In this document: positions 36,286 to 45,955 of the stretch, in pieces
Layout: each line of letters begins with the position of its first letter
Numbering within the stretch: the first letter of the stretch is position 1
Assembly: GCF_026410405.1 (NCBI RefSeq)
Contig: NZ_JAPMLN010000010.1
Span: forward strand, 1-64,000
DNA length: 64,000 nucleotides
Source: Marinicella gelatinilytica
Lineage (GTDB): Bacteria; Pseudomonadota; Gammaproteobacteria; Xanthomonadales; Marinicellaceae
Direction: 5' to 3'
Made by a program: the position numbers and the translations under genes
The notes under the pieces: model-generated
What the model saw: only the letters and a program-made list of their open reading frames with translations
Told to the model about the DNA's origin: nothing
The model's database searches: none

Positions 36286-36744
36286 TTATTGGCAATCATT
36301 GAGCGCGGCCAAAGCTCTTGTTTGTACATTGATATCGCCCATGGCTTCGGCCGCCAGTGCCAGGGTTTGTCTGGATTGGCTGCACAGGGGCTCAGTTTTG
36401 GGCCCGGTGTTAATCACAATATCGGCCCAATAGGCAGCTTGTTGGTAACGGCCTTCGGCGAGGTAGGCTTCGGCCAGGCGTTGTTGGATTTCAGCGGTGG
36501 CCGGGCTAATTTGCAAAGCCCGTTGTAAATAATTAATGGCTTGAGACGATTGGCCTTGGCTGAGAGCTTGATCAGCTTGTTCCAGTAGCGGTCGCACAGA
36601 ATTCGGCGCTTGGTTTTGGCTGGTGATGCGCGGTTGTTCGCTGAGGTCTTTAACTTCGGCTTTGCTGCTGTTTTGTCTTTGGCTGCAATGGCTGAGCATT
36701 AAAACAACGATAATAAGGCCGGTGACTTTAAATAGTTTGTTCAT
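36286..36744 (-). CDS. Small TPR lipoprotein
   Basis: A 152-residue lipoprotein with signal VTGLIIVVLMLSHCSQ and Cys at about residue 20. A polar linker follows, then two TPR-like repeats (ADQALSQGQSSQAINYLQRALQISP and RLAEAYLAEGRYQQAAYWADIVINTGP). Small TPR lipoproteins usually scaffold envelope complexes. It is co-transcribed with the DinG-type helicase, an arrangement also seen in other gammaproteobacteria, but no functional link is evident. Confidence 0.75.
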   Translation of the reverse strand: MNKLFKVTGLIIVVLMLSHCSQRQNSSKAEVKDLSEQPRITSQNQAPNSVRPLLEQADQALSQGQSSQAINYLQRALQISPATAEIQQRLAEAYLAEGRYQQAAYWADIVINTGPKTEPLCSQSRQTLALAAEAMGDINVQTRALAALNDCQ

Positions 36745-36818
36745 GGTGGCTGGGATGACTATAAGGTAGGTAGTTTAACGAATTTTTTTGGGATTTGTTA
36801 TGGCTTGGAGTTTAAAAG

Positions 36819-37112
36819 TTATTTAAGTTTGCTTCTAATCCAAGTTGGTTTTTTTCTGCAATCTAAAACAGCATAAACATTTATCTCTTGTTGGTCTGTT
36901 TGATAATAAATTGCGAATGGAAATTTATTGGAGAGTTTTCGGTGAAAATGATTGAAAACTATTGGGTGAATACCTGCCGTTGAAATCAAATCCTGAATAT
37001 CTAAGTAAAGTGATTCTAAAAAGTAATGTCCAATACCACGTTGTTGCTGCTCATAAAAATAGTAACCTTCAATTAAATCATCTTTTGCTGAGCCAAGAAT
37101 ATTGAGTTTCAT
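36819..37112 (-). CDS. RelE/ParE-family toxin
   Basis: A 97-residue protein of the ParE/RelE superfamily: LGSAKDDLIEGYYFYEQQQRG at the start, then FPFAIYYQTDQQEINVYAVLDCRKKPTWI, the characteristic closing beta strands. ParE-type members poison DNA gyrase and RelE-type members cut mRNA; the two cannot be separated here with certainty, though the DDL..GYYFYE opening resembles ParE. Its ATG overlaps the antitoxin stop by four bases, the usual antitoxin-first operon. Confidence 0.85.
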   Translation of the reverse strand: MKLNILGSAKDDLIEGYYFYEQQQRGIGHYFLESLYLDIQDLISTAGIHPIVFNHFHRKLSNKFPFAIYYQTDQQEINVYAVLDCRKKPTWIRSKLK

Positions 37113-37342
37113 TGAATGGCTTTGTTGATAAGCTTTTTGGCCTCCTCAAAATCTAAAAATTTATTGGGGTTTTTTTGAGCATCTTTATGGCGTTTTTCCA
37201 AAATAGTTTTATGCCATAGCGGTGATGGAAATTCTTCAGGTAAGTTAGTTAAGGAATCCCATAATCTTTCCATGGTGTCTAATTTTTCTGATACGGTCAT
37301 TTTATCGATGTGTAATTCAGGTTTCATTTTGATAATCGCCAT
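37109..37342 (-). CDS. Addiction module antitoxin
   Basis: A 77-residue protein of the short addiction-module family commonly paired with RelE/ParE toxins. It has the LSVSEKL..ME.LWDSL-type pattern (here MTVSEKLDTMERLWDSL) and LWHKTILEKRHKDAQKNP toward the end. It should bind and neutralise the toxin encoded next. The ATG at 37342 has no ribosome binding site. A TATAAT at 37356-37361 on the same strand would give a leader of only about seven bases, so expression may be leaderless. Confidence 0.82.
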   Translation of the reverse strand: MAIIKMKPELHIDKMTVSEKLDTMERLWDSLTNLPEEFPSPLWHKTILEKRHKDAQKNPNKFLDFEEAKKLINKAIQ

Positions 37343-37384
37343 TGTGTTCAATGAAATTATAGCATGATGATGCGTTGTTTTTGA

Positions 37385-39439
37385 TTATAGATTTTTAAAC
37401 AAATTAGCCCAGAGTATCAGGGCACCGTTGCTGCCTGAATAGGGTGTGGGTTGGTTGTCATCGCGACCAACCCAGACGGTCATCAGATGATCTTGGTCGA
37501 AACCGCTGAACCAGCTGTCGCGGCCGTTGTTGGTGGTGCCGGTTTTACCGAATAAAGGCTTGGGCAAATCGAAGGTGGTGGTAAGTCGACGGGCGGTGCC
37601 ACGGGTGGTGACGGCATTTAGGGCTGTGTTAATTTGATCAATATGTGCGATTTGGAGGTTTTGCTTTCGGGGTTGTATGGCGCGTGACAGCACTTTGTTG
37701 TCATTATCTGTAATGCTGATAATGGCATTAATTTGGGTGGTATTGCCGCGTGACGCGAATAGACTAAATAGATGCTGAACTTCAAAAGGTGATAGTTCAA
37801 TGGCGCCGAGAAATAATGCCGGATGGGCATTGTGTTTAATGGATAGTCCAAGTTTATTTAAAAACTTAAGCAGTTTATCAAGCCCGATTTTTACCCCTAA
37901 ATCGACGGTGGCTTGGTTTCGAGATTGTACCAGGGCTTCCATAGCGGTGATGTCGCCCAAACCTTTGTTGTCCCAGTTTTGAGGTTGCCATGGGCCTTGC
38001 GGGGTTTTGATGCTAATAGGACCGTCATGTAGTTCTGTGTTTAAATCAAAATCTGACAAAGTTTCCAAGGCAGCTAAATAAATAAAAGGTTTAATCAATG
38101 AACCAATTTGGCGCTTTGCTAATAACGCCCGGTTATATTGTGAGCGTGGGTTTTTAGAGCCGGTGAGTGCCAGTAAGCCGCCGGATTGACTGCTGCTGAC
38201 GATAATGGCTGTTTCCACTTGATCAGACAGCCAGTCATCGGTTTTTTGTGCCGTTTGGCTGGTGCGGTACTGAATGTAGGGATCTAAATGGGTGAATACC
38301 CGCAGTCCATTTTGTTTCAATTCGTTGCTGGAGAAACGGTCACGAATTTGTCGCTTAACAACATCGATGTAGTTGTCATAGTCGCCTTTGAGTTGCCGGC
38401 TTTGTGACAGCTGCAGTGCTTTATTTCTTGCTTGCTGGTGGGTTTTGTTATCAATTATGCCGGTTTCAAGCCAGCTGTTGAGCACCACATTTCGGCGGGT
38501 TATGGCACGTTCTGGGTGTTTATAAGGGTTGTACCAAGAGGGTCCTTTAATTAAGCCGATTAATGTGGCTTGCTCAGCTATAGTGAGTTGTTGGATGTTT
38601 TTAGCAAAGTAAAACTGAGCGGCTTCAACCACGCCATGAATCGCGACCCGACCATTTTGGCCCCAATAAATTTCGTTAAAATACATGGCCAAAATATCAC
38701 GTTTATTGAGCTTGGTCTCCAATAATGTGGCAGCCAGTAACTCGTGTAATTTTCGTAAAAAAGTTTGTTCGTGGTAATGGAGTTTGTTTTTGACCAGTTG
38801 CTGCGTTAATGTACTGCCACCTTGTACAATGCCACCGGCCATTAAGTTTTTAACAGCCGCTCGCATAATGCCTGACCAAGATACGCCATGGTGGTGCTTG
38901 AATTCTCGGTCTTCGACGGCTTGCAGGCCCATTACCATGGTGTCGGGAATTTCACTCAGGGCAATCGGTCGACGGTTTTCAAAATCCTGGTTGAAAAAAT
39001 GGCCGATGACTTTGGGTTCTAATCGGGCTAAGGCGGGCGTGATATGTTCAATACGATTATTGTTCAGGTTAAGTTCTATGCGGGTGGCCTGGTCATGACC
39101 ATCTGCAAAATGAAAGCCCTTAGAATAAATCTCATAATGACTGCCTTGTTGACGGTATTGGCCAATCCCCGGGGTTGTGTTGACCGGTTGGTAGCCCAAT
39201 AAATCCAATTCATAGTTCAGTGCAGCAGCGCTGAGTCGGCGATTGGGATAGAGCTCCAAAGAGCGTGCAAAAATAACCGATGGTACTTCAAAGGTGTCAT
39301 TGGCAATGGTGGTGGTTACATGGTTAATGTAAGCATACCAGGGCACAGACAAGCCTGCCATCATGCCAGTTGAAAATAACAGAATACGTAATAGCCAGAA
39401 TTTGAATGAGGTGGTCTTTTTTGTCACAAAATGCGGCAA
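37385..39439 (-). CDS. mrcB: Bifunctional penicillin-binding protein 1b-type
   Basis: A 684-residue class A PBP. An N-terminal membrane anchor (about residues 13-33) and a UB2H-like regulatory region (about 50-140) are followed by the GT51 glycosyltransferase with AVEDREFKHHHGV and GGSTLTQQLVKN. The transpeptidase has SLIK (catalytic Ser), SRN and KTGTT motifs. It builds peptidoglycan on the periplasmic face. Initiation appears to be at TTG (39439) or GTG (39427); the nearest ATG upstream is followed at once by a stop. The size is shorter than E. coli PBP1b but the domain set is complete. Confidence 0.92.
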   Translation of the reverse strand: MPHFVTKKTTSFKFWLLRILLFSTGMMAGLSVPWYAYINHVTTTIANDTFEVPSVIFARSLELYPNRRLSAAALNYELDLLGYQPVNTTPGIGQYRQQGSHYEIYSKGFHFADGHDQATRIELNLNNNRIEHITPALARLEPKVIGHFFNQDFENRRPIALSEIPDTMVMGLQAVEDREFKHHHGVSWSGIMRAAVKNLMAGGIVQGGSTLTQQLVKNKLHYHEQTFLRKLHELLAATLLETKLNKRDILAMYFNEIYWGQNGRVAIHGVVEAAQFYFAKNIQQLTIAEQATLIGLIKGPSWYNPYKHPERAITRRNVVLNSWLETGIIDNKTHQQARNKALQLSQSRQLKGDYDNYIDVVKRQIRDRFSSNELKQNGLRVFTHLDPYIQYRTSQTAQKTDDWLSDQVETAIIVSSSQSGGLLALTGSKNPRSQYNRALLAKRQIGSLIKPFIYLAALETLSDFDLNTELHDGPISIKTPQGPWQPQNWDNKGLGDITAMEALVQSRNQATVDLGVKIGLDKLLKFLNKLGLSIKHNAHPALFLGAIELSPFEVQHLFSLFASRGNTTQINAIISITDNDNKVLSRAIQPRKQNLQIAHIDQINTALNAVTTRGTARRLTTTFDLPKPLFGKTGTTNNGRDSWFSGFDQDHLMTVWVGRDDNQPTPYSGSNGALILWANLFKNL

Positions 39440-39528
39440 GGTTCACATAAAATAAGGCGAAATATTAACATGAGATTAAAGTCTTGTGAGTACAATAAGC
39501 TTGTTCATAACAATTAATGAGGAAAATT

Positions 39529-40293
39529 ATGCGCATGAAAACGCAATTACTATCAATTTTAGGTGCCGGTACAATGTTTGCCGGTGTAGCCGTTGCCGAT
39601 ACCACTTTAATTTATGGTGATGACAAAGGCCAGGAAACAACCCGCATGATGTTAACTGCAGACGTGGTTAAGGTAACCACCAATGCTGACGCCAACGCAG
39701 ATGTCATATTTGACGGCAACAAGACTGAATTTGTGGTCATCAACCACGATGAAAAAAGTTTTATGGTTTTTGGTGAGAAAGAAATTGAAGCCTTGTCCGA
39801 TGTCTCTGCCATGATGGATCGGATGATCGAAAAACAAATGGCCAATATCCCCGAAGCCCAACGTGAGCAAATGCGCGGCATGATGGAGTCCATGATTAAA
39901 AGTCAAATGCCAGAACAAAAGGCAGCCCCGACTTATCAGAAAAGTGGCGCCACTAAAGAATATAATGGCTACAGCTGTGATGTGGTGGAAAAAACCGTTG
40001 CAGGTAAAACGACTGGAGATTTTTGTGTCACTGATTACGGAAAACTCGATGTGGCACCGGGTGAATATGCAGTGATTGCCAAGTTTATGAAAATTGCTGA
40101 AAAAATGGCCTCTCAATTTGGTCAAGACACCAGCATGAATTTTGACGCCATTGGTCAGGTTTTACCGGTCTATTTTAAAGATGCGGGACAAACCGGAATT
40201 TTGATGGATGTTAATAACGACAAGCTTGATGCGGCTTTGTTAACTGTACCAGAGGGCTATAAACAACAATCTTTGCCTGAAGAAATGTTTTAA
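39529..40293 (+). CDS. DUF4412-type secreted protein
   Basis: A 254-residue protein with a Sec signal peptide (LLSILGAGTMFAGVAVAD). The mature part resembles DUF4412/outer-membrane LolA-like folds: a beta-rich region with VVINHDEKSFMVFGEKE, a Met-rich helix (MMDRMIEKQMANIPEAQREQMRGMM) and a GYSCDVVEKTVAG...GDFCVTDYGKL part with two Cys likely disulfide-bonded. Function unknown. GAGG six bases upstream decides for the ATG at 39529 over the ATG at 39517. Confidence 0.75.
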   Translation: MRMKTQLLSILGAGTMFAGVAVADTTLIYGDDKGQETTRMMLTADVVKVTTNADANADVIFDGNKTEFVVINHDEKSFMVFGEKEIEALSDVSAMMDRMIEKQMANIPEAQREQMRGMMESMIKSQMPEQKAAPTYQKSGATKEYNGYSCDVVEKTVAGKTTGDFCVTDYGKLDVAPGEYAVIAKFMKIAEKMASQFGQDTSMNFDAIGQVLPVYFKDAGQTGILMDVNNDKLDAALLTVPEGYKQQSLPEEMF

Positions 40294-40315
40294 AACCAGC
40301 AGTTAAGTTGATTTA

Positions 40316-40346
40316 AAAGCCTCGAAATTATTTTCGGGGCTTTTTT
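40316..40346 (+). terminator. Rho-independent terminator after the DUF4412 gene
   Basis: AAAGCCTCGAAA and TTTCGGGGCTTTTTT pair around a short AT loop, followed by a T-run, 22 bases past the stop. Confidence 0.85.
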
Positions 40347-40385
40347 ATGTGTATAAAAAGCTGATGGTTTTGGTAGAATGCGCGC

Positions 40386-43300
40386 ATGGCAAAACGGTTT
40401 GAAGTTGTTTATTACAACAGTCGTCAGGAGCAAACGACTGGTGAAGAATACCGGTGTTTAATTCCTGAATTAAATGCTGATTTATTGGCGTGGGTTAAAT
40501 CTCATTGTTCAGGTACAGCTGTCATTTTTATAAACGCTGAAGCAATTTTACCGAAACATTGGCAACAGCGATTACTGGCCCCCTTTGCTGATAGTACGGT
40601 GTCTGCGGTTACGGCTTTAACCACCCGTCATTATTTATTGTCGCCACTACCCGCTGATGATTTATTTCCAGGCGATGCATTAGATTTAGATGCTTTGTTA
40701 AGTGTTATAGCGCCTGCAAAGACCTACTTAGCGAATACCTATAACCCGGCTCTATTGGCACTGGCTGACATTGATCAATTAATGAGTTTGGATTTGGTGC
40801 ACGTGACGGCTAATTTGTTGGTGCAAAAAAATGATGTACCTTTAACAACTGAACAACCCGATATTGGTGACCAACATCCCTTGCCGGCTCATCCGATGGC
40901 GGCCATCCAATGGTTAATCTCTCAGCAAAAAATAACGAAGGTTTGCAGATTTGATTATCCGCTGTTTAATGATAAACCCAATTTATTACATGTGGTTATG
41001 GATTGGGGTGGCGGGGTTCGCCAATGGTTACAAGATTATATCGCGGCCGATGGCTTACATAATCACTTTGTACTTATCAGCAAGGGAGAATTTTACCGCC
41101 AGTCTTATGGCGAACAATTCACATTGTATTATGGTGGTTGTGAGGGATTATTACTGGCTGAATATGAGTTGTCGCCCAGTATTGACACGGTGATGGTTCA
41201 TCACCAACCCTATCAAGATATGTTACGGCAAATCATGGCTCATTATGCGATGAGCGGCGTCATGGTATCGTCTTTAATTGGTCACTCTATGGATTGCTTG
41301 AGTACCGGCTTACCGACAGTGCGGGTGTTACATGATTATTTTCCCCATTGGCCGGGTTTAATGGCGCGGTTAGATGCTGATGTCATTTATAAAGAAGATA
41401 TCCAAAAAGCCATATCTGATAAAGATGGCACACCTTTTAGTGATGTCGATGGCCGCCAAGTCAATGTCTGGCAGCGTGCTTTAAATAAAAAACTATCCGA
41501 TAAACAAGCACAAATTGTGGCACCGGATCCATCGGTGATTGTCAACATCCAAAAACTTCCACACAGCGATTGCTATCAAAAAGCGGTGGTAATCAGCCAT
41601 GGTGTCACACCGCTTAAACCCATCCAATACCAAGCCAATAAGAAACCGTTTACGGTGCTGGTTTTGGGCCGGTTAATTGCCGGCAAGGGTAAGCAACTTC
41701 TGCAACAGTTGGTTGCTCATGAGCGTTTGTCAGATGTGCATTGGTTGTTATTAGGCAGTGGTGATGACGGTGATGATTTTAAGAATTTTAAGCAACTAAA
41801 AATCATTAAACATTATCAGCGGCATCAGTTGACAGAGCTGTTGAATGAAGAATTGCCGCAGATGGCTTTGATGCCGGCGGTGGTCTCTGAAACCTTCAGT
41901 TATGTGCTCAGCGAACTGCAAATGCTGGCGATACCGGTGTTGGCGACGCGTGTCGGGGCCTTAAAAAATCGTATTCAAGATAATGAAACGGGGTTTTTGG
42001 TCGATGCTGAATGTGAGGAAATTGCAGAAAAGATTTCAGTCCTGAAGCAACAAGCAGACAGCCGGCAAATTGTGCATAACAAGCTGTTAGACATCACCTG
42101 TAAGTCGTTATCTCAGATGGCTACAGATTATCAAAAACTGTGGATTAATTTAAAGCTGATTAAGCCTGTCCGTGAATATCAAGGCTTGATGTCGGCAGAT
42201 ATTAAGGCTGAACGCTTACAGCGCTTAGCTCATCAAAGTCGGCAGTTAATGGCTTATAACCATGAATTGAAACAAGATCTTACGGAAAAAATCGATTGGG
42301 CCAAGGGTTTAAATCATCAGATTAAACACCTGACTCACAATTTAGAATTAGCGAAAAAAGATTATGATGATTTGGACCGGCAGTTGACTCACAATTTAGA
42401 ATTAGCGAAAAAAGATTATGATGATTTGGACCGGCAGTTTGCACAAGCTCGGAATGTTTATGAGCAACGAACCGCAGATTTATCAAATGAAATAAGCGAT
42501 TTACAATTGTCAATGGCAGAATTAAGTCATCAGTTACAGTCCGCACAGGCAGAAGTGGCTGAAATTCATCGACAAAAACATGAATTAGAGCACCAGAAAA
42601 ATCAATTAAGTCAACAACAACAGCTTATTATTCAAGAACGTGATCAGGCCCGGGATTTGGTTGATCAAATGATGCGTTCACGGTCTTGGCGTTTAACGCG
42701 GCCACTGCGCGGCGCAACACGTGTGGTACAGTTGGTCAAAAACAAAACCAGTTATCGTTTTCGGCAAATGGCCGGTTTACCGAAACGGGTCAAAAATAGC
42801 CTCAAAACCCGGGGTGTCAAACCGACAATACAGTTGGCTAAACAGAAATTAAGTAAAAACCAATCTCAGGTTGCTGACAAGGCCAAAGCAATCAGTACAG
42901 ATTATCAGCCTTTAAAGTTGAACACCTCGGCACAACCGCTGGTCAGTGTTATTATTCCGGTTTATAACCACTTTCAGCATACCTACCATTGTTTACAGTC
43001 AATCAGTGAAATCAGTGATAAAACCGCATTTGAAGTGATTGTGGTGGATGATTGTTCCAATGATGAAACCCAGGAATTAATGCCTTTGGTAACAGGGGCT
43101 CGTTATCATCGGCAAGCAAAAAATGGCGGTTTTATTCGCAGTTGTAACCAGGGGGCACAATTGGCGAAAGGCGATTATTTGTTGTTTTTAAATAATGATA
43201 CTGAGGTGAGTGATCAATGGCTGGATGCCTTGCTTGATACCTTTACAACACATAAAAATGTGGGTTTAGTCGGCAGTCAATTACGTTATCCCGACGGTCG

Positions 43301-44834
43301 TTTGCAGGAAGCAGGCGGTATCGTTTTTAGTGATGCTTCGGGTTGGAATTACGGGCGCTTAGAGTCGCCTGAGCAACCTGAAGTGGCGCATGTGCGCGCG
43401 GTTAGTTATTGTAGTGGTGCCAGCATTATGGTGCCAACAGCCTTGTTCAAAAACTTAGGTTATTTTGATGAGCGTTATGTACCGGCTTATTATGAAGACA
43501 CCGATTTGGCATTTGCGGTTCGTGCCGCCGGTTTACGGGTGTTGTATCAACCACGCAGTCGGGTGATTCATTTTGAAGGCATTTCATCAGGAACGGATGT
43601 AAGCACCGGGGTTAAGAAATACCAAGTTGTTAACCAACAAAAATTCGCTGATAAGTGGCAACAAGCATTAAAAAGTCAGCCGCCACCGGGAACAGCCATT
43701 GAACAAGCCCGTTATCAAGAAACTAAACAGCGAATTTTAATTGTTGATGCCTGTACCCCGACGCCGGACCAGGATTCAGGTTCTTTGCGGATGCTGAACT
43801 TAATTCAAATTGTGCAAGAATTGGGTTTTCACGTCAGTTTTATGCCGGAAAATATGGCGCACTTTGGTGCTTACACTGAACAACTACAACAATTGGGTGT
43901 GGAATGCGTTTATGCCCCAACCTACACATCTCCGGTGGATTATTTAGCCAAAAAAGGCCGCTATTTTTCTTTGGTTATTTTATCGCGTTATTATGTGGCG
44001 CAACCCTTATTAAAATGCCTTGCTGATTATGCGCCTAAAGCAAAGTTATGGTTTGATACCGTTGATTTACATTATCTACGGGAACAGCGCATGGCTGAGT
44101 TGGCAAATGATAAACAGGCTTTAAAAACCGCCAATCAAACCAAAACTAAGGAGCTGGCGGTGGCCAAAGCTTGCGATTTGACGCTGGTGGTGAGCCCGTA
44201 TGAGCAGTCAGTTTTGGCAGAAGAATTACCGAATCTATCGGTGTCGGTATTATCCAATATCCATGAAATTTACGGCTCTCAAAAAGACTATCAGGAACGG
44301 CGTGACATTGTCTTTATGGGTGGTTATCAACACACGCCGAATGTGGATGGTATTTGTTGGTTCGTGGATGAAATTTGGCCACAAATTCATGCCGCATTGC
44401 CTGATGTGGTTTTGCATATAGTGGGGTCTAAAGCCCCCGATAAAGTGATCCAGCTGGGTCAGAAGCCGGGAATAAAGTTTCATGGCTTTGTGGAAGACAT
44501 TGCGCCGCTGATGTCTGATGTGCGGATTGCTGTTGCGCCGTTACGATTTGGTGCCGGGGTTAAAGGTAAGGTCAATATGTCCATGAGTTACGGTCAGCCG
44601 GTGGTGGGTACCACGGTGGCTGTGGAGGGTATGTATACCCAACATGAAAAAGATGTTTTGATGGCTGATGATGCCGATGGTTTTGCTCAGCAGGTCATAC
44701 GTCTTTATCAAGATGAAGACTTATGGCGTGCCTTGTCAGCCGGTGGGCTGGATAACGTCAAACGTTATTTTTCTTTCAATGCCGCGAAAAACGTGATTGC
44801 AGATTTGTTAAAAGATCATTGCTCATTGCGCTAA
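40386..44834 (+). CDS. Giant three-domain glycosyltransferase (GT4 - coiled coil - GT2 - GT4)
   Basis: A 1,482-residue protein. Residues about 190-580 form a GT4-type GT-B domain (WGGGVRQWL, LVLGRLIAGKGKQLL, VSETFSYVLSELQMLAIPVLATRVG). Residues 600-770 are a long coiled coil containing an exact tandem repeat of 18 residues. Residues 850-1110 are a GT2 domain (VSVIIPVYN, LLFLNNDTEVS, YYEDTDLAFAVRAAG). Residues 1120-1482 are a second GT4-type domain (IVFMGGYQHTPNVDGICWFV, APLRFGAGVKGKV). Such multidomain enzymes make or extend O-antigen, capsule or protein-linked glycans. It stands alone after a terminator, some 7 kb from the glycan locus. Confidence 0.9.
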   Translation: MAKRFEVVYYNSRQEQTTGEEYRCLIPELNADLLAWVKSHCSGTAVIFINAEAILPKHWQQRLLAPFADSTVSAVTALTTRHYLLSPLPADDLFPGDALDLDALLSVIAPAKTYLANTYNPALLALADIDQLMSLDLVHVTANLLVQKNDVPLTTEQPDIGDQHPLPAHPMAAIQWLISQQKITKVCRFDYPLFNDKPNLLHVVMDWGGGVRQWLQDYIAADGLHNHFVLISKGEFYRQSYGEQFTLYYGGCEGLLLAEYELSPSIDTVMVHHQPYQDMLRQIMAHYAMSGVMVSSLIGHSMDCLSTGLPTVRVLHDYFPHWPGLMARLDADVIYKEDIQKAISDKDGTPFSDVDGRQVNVWQRALNKKLSDKQAQIVAPDPSVIVNIQKLPHSDCYQKAVVISHGVTPLKPIQYQANKKPFTVLVLGRLIAGKGKQLLQQLVAHERLSDVHWLLLGSGDDGDDFKNFKQLKIIKHYQRHQLTELLNEELPQMALMPAVVSETFSYVLSELQMLAIPVLATRVGALKNRIQDNETGFLVDAECEEIAEKISVLKQQADSRQIVHNKLLDITCKSLSQMATDYQKLWINLKLIKPVREYQGLMSADIKAERLQRLAHQSRQLMAYNHELKQDLTEKIDWAKGLNHQIKHLTHNLELAKKDYDDLDRQLTHNLELAKKDYDDLDRQFAQARNVYEQRTADLSNEISDLQLSMAELSHQLQSAQAEVAEIHRQKHELEHQKNQLSQQQQLIIQERDQARDLVDQMMRSRSWRLTRPLRGATRVVQLVKNKTSYRFRQMAGLPKRVKNSLKTRGVKPTIQLAKQKLSKNQSQVADKAKAISTDYQPLKLNTSAQPLVSVIIPVYNHFQHTYHCLQSISEISDKTAFEVIVVDDCSNDETQELMPLVTGARYHRQAKNGGFIRSCNQGAQLAKGDYLLFLNNDTEVSDQWLDALLDTFTTHKNVGLVGSQLRYPDGRLQEAGGIVFSDASGWNYGRLESPEQPEVAHVRAVSYCSGASIMVPTALFKNLGYFDERYVPAYYEDTDLAFAVRAAGLRVLYQPRSRVIHFEGISSGTDVSTGVKKYQVVNQQKFADKWQQALKSQPPPGTAIEQARYQETKQRILIVDACTPTPDQDSGSLRMLNLIQIVQELGFHVSFMPENMAHFGAYTEQLQQLGVECVYAPTYTSPVDYLAKKGRYFSLVILSRYYVAQPLLKCLADYAPKAKLWFDTVDLHYLREQRMAELANDKQALKTANQTKTKELAVAKACDLTLVVSPYEQSVLAEELPNLSVSVLSNIHEIYGSQKDYQERRDIVFMGGYQHTPNVDGICWFVDEIWPQIHAALPDVVLHIVGSKAPDKVIQLGQKPGIKFHGFVEDIAPLMSDVRIAVAPLRFGAGVKGKVNMSMSYGQPVVGTTVAVEGMYTQHEKDVLMADDADGFAQQVIRLYQDEDLWRALSAGGLDNVKRYFSFNAAKNVIADLLKDHCSLR
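42331..42438 (+). repeat. Exact 54-bp tandem duplication in the coiled coil
   Basis: Two identical 54-base units (42331-42384 and 42385-42438) encode LTHNLELAKKDYDDLDRQ twice. Identity at the DNA level, including synonymous positions, implies a recent duplication or ongoing slippage. The frame is kept and the coiled coil lengthens by 18 residues. Confidence 0.95.
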
Positions 44835-44893
44835 ACTAAACTGATTTTTAACTTAACATTCGGTAGAATGTTTAATTTGCGTGTGGATAGGGT

Positions 44894-45955
44894 ATGAAGG
44901 AACATGTGTCGTTTGTTCTTAAGTCAGTCATTTTGGGTTTGGCTCTGGGGTTTTTGTATATTTGGTTTTTTGGTTCAAATCTAAAAACAGTTAATCCCGC
45001 GGGTTCCGCACCTTTTTCTTATGCGTCTGCCATTAATCGCATCACCCCGTCGGTGGTGAGTATTTATATTCAAAGCAATGAATTAATCAGAAACCCGGGT
45101 GGCGGCGTTTCGCCACAAGCACCTTTTGTTAATAAAAACTATTTAGGTTCCGGTGTTATCGTTTCAGAAACCGGTCACATTGTGACCAATCGTCATGTGA
45201 TTGATGATGCCAGGCGAGTGGTGGTGTCTTTGTGGACTAATGAGCAATTTGAGGCCAGTTTTGTGGGTGCCGATGAGTTCACTGATTTAGCGGTGATCAA
45301 GATTGATGCCAAAAATTTGGTGCCGGCCCAATTTACCGACAGTGATGCGGCCAATACCGGTGATGTGGTGTTAGCGGTGGGTAATCCCTACGGGCTCAAC
45401 CAAAGTGCTTCTTTGGGCATTATCAGCGCCACCGGTCGCCAGGGTTTAAATATCAGTGCCGTTGAAAACTTAATTCAAACAGATGCAGCCATTAACCAAG
45501 GTAACTCCGGTGGCGCTTTAATTAATACCCTGGGTGAGGTGGTGGGAATCAGTACCGCCAGTTATAACCAGATTGGTGCTGAAGGCATTAATTTCGCAAT
45601 TCCGGCGAATACCGCGGCACAAGTGGTGCAATCGGTTATTAAATACGGAAAAGTTATCCGTTCGGGGTTGGGTCTCATGTTTTTAGGGGATTATGATCAT
45701 ATGCGTTTTCGCATTCCAAAACCGGACAAAGGCATTATGGTCTCTTATGTTGTTCCTAAATCGCCGGCAGAAAAACAAGGCATTCAATCTCGGGATGTCA
45801 TCACCCATGTTAATAATATTGCAGTGAATTCTTTTCAGGAATATCGGCAAGCTGCACTGTCATTTACCCTTGACGAAAAAGTAACCTTACGTGGTTTTAA
45901 TAAAGACGGTGAATTTAGCAAAACATTGGTTGTTGAATTGCCGACTCAAAATTGA
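44894..45955 (+). CDS. degS: DegS-type trypsin-like serine protease with PDZ domain
   Basis: A 353-residue HtrA-family protease. It has an N-terminal membrane anchor (residues 9-27), then the protease with triad His101 (VTNRHVID), Asp131 (FTDLAVIK) and Ser205 (QGNSGGAL), and a single PDZ domain from about residue 250. One PDZ plus a membrane anchor matches DegS, which senses misfolded outer membrane proteins and starts cleavage of the anti-sigma-E factor. GGATAGGG precedes the ATG. The next gene's TTG start overlaps its TGA stop. Confidence 0.88.
   Translation: MKEHVSFVLKSVILGLALGFLYIWFFGSNLKTVNPAGSAPFSYASAINRITPSVVSIYIQSNELIRNPGGGVSPQAPFVNKNYLGSGVIVSETGHIVTNRHVIDDARRVVVSLWTNEQFEASFVGADEFTDLAVIKIDAKNLVPAQFTDSDAANTGDVVLAVGNPYGLNQSASLGIISATGRQGLNISAVENLIQTDAAINQGNSGGALINTLGEVVGISTASYNQIGAEGINFAIPANTAAQVVQSVIKYGKVIRSGLGLMFLGDYDHMRFRIPKPDKGIMVSYVVPKSPAEKQGIQSRDVITHVNNIAVNSFQEYRQAALSFTLDEKVTLRGFNKDGEFSKTLVVELPTQN

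Noticed and set aside
42331-42438. Possible CRISPR-like direct repeat
   Set aside because: Only two units, directly abutting with no spacer, and in frame inside a coding gene.
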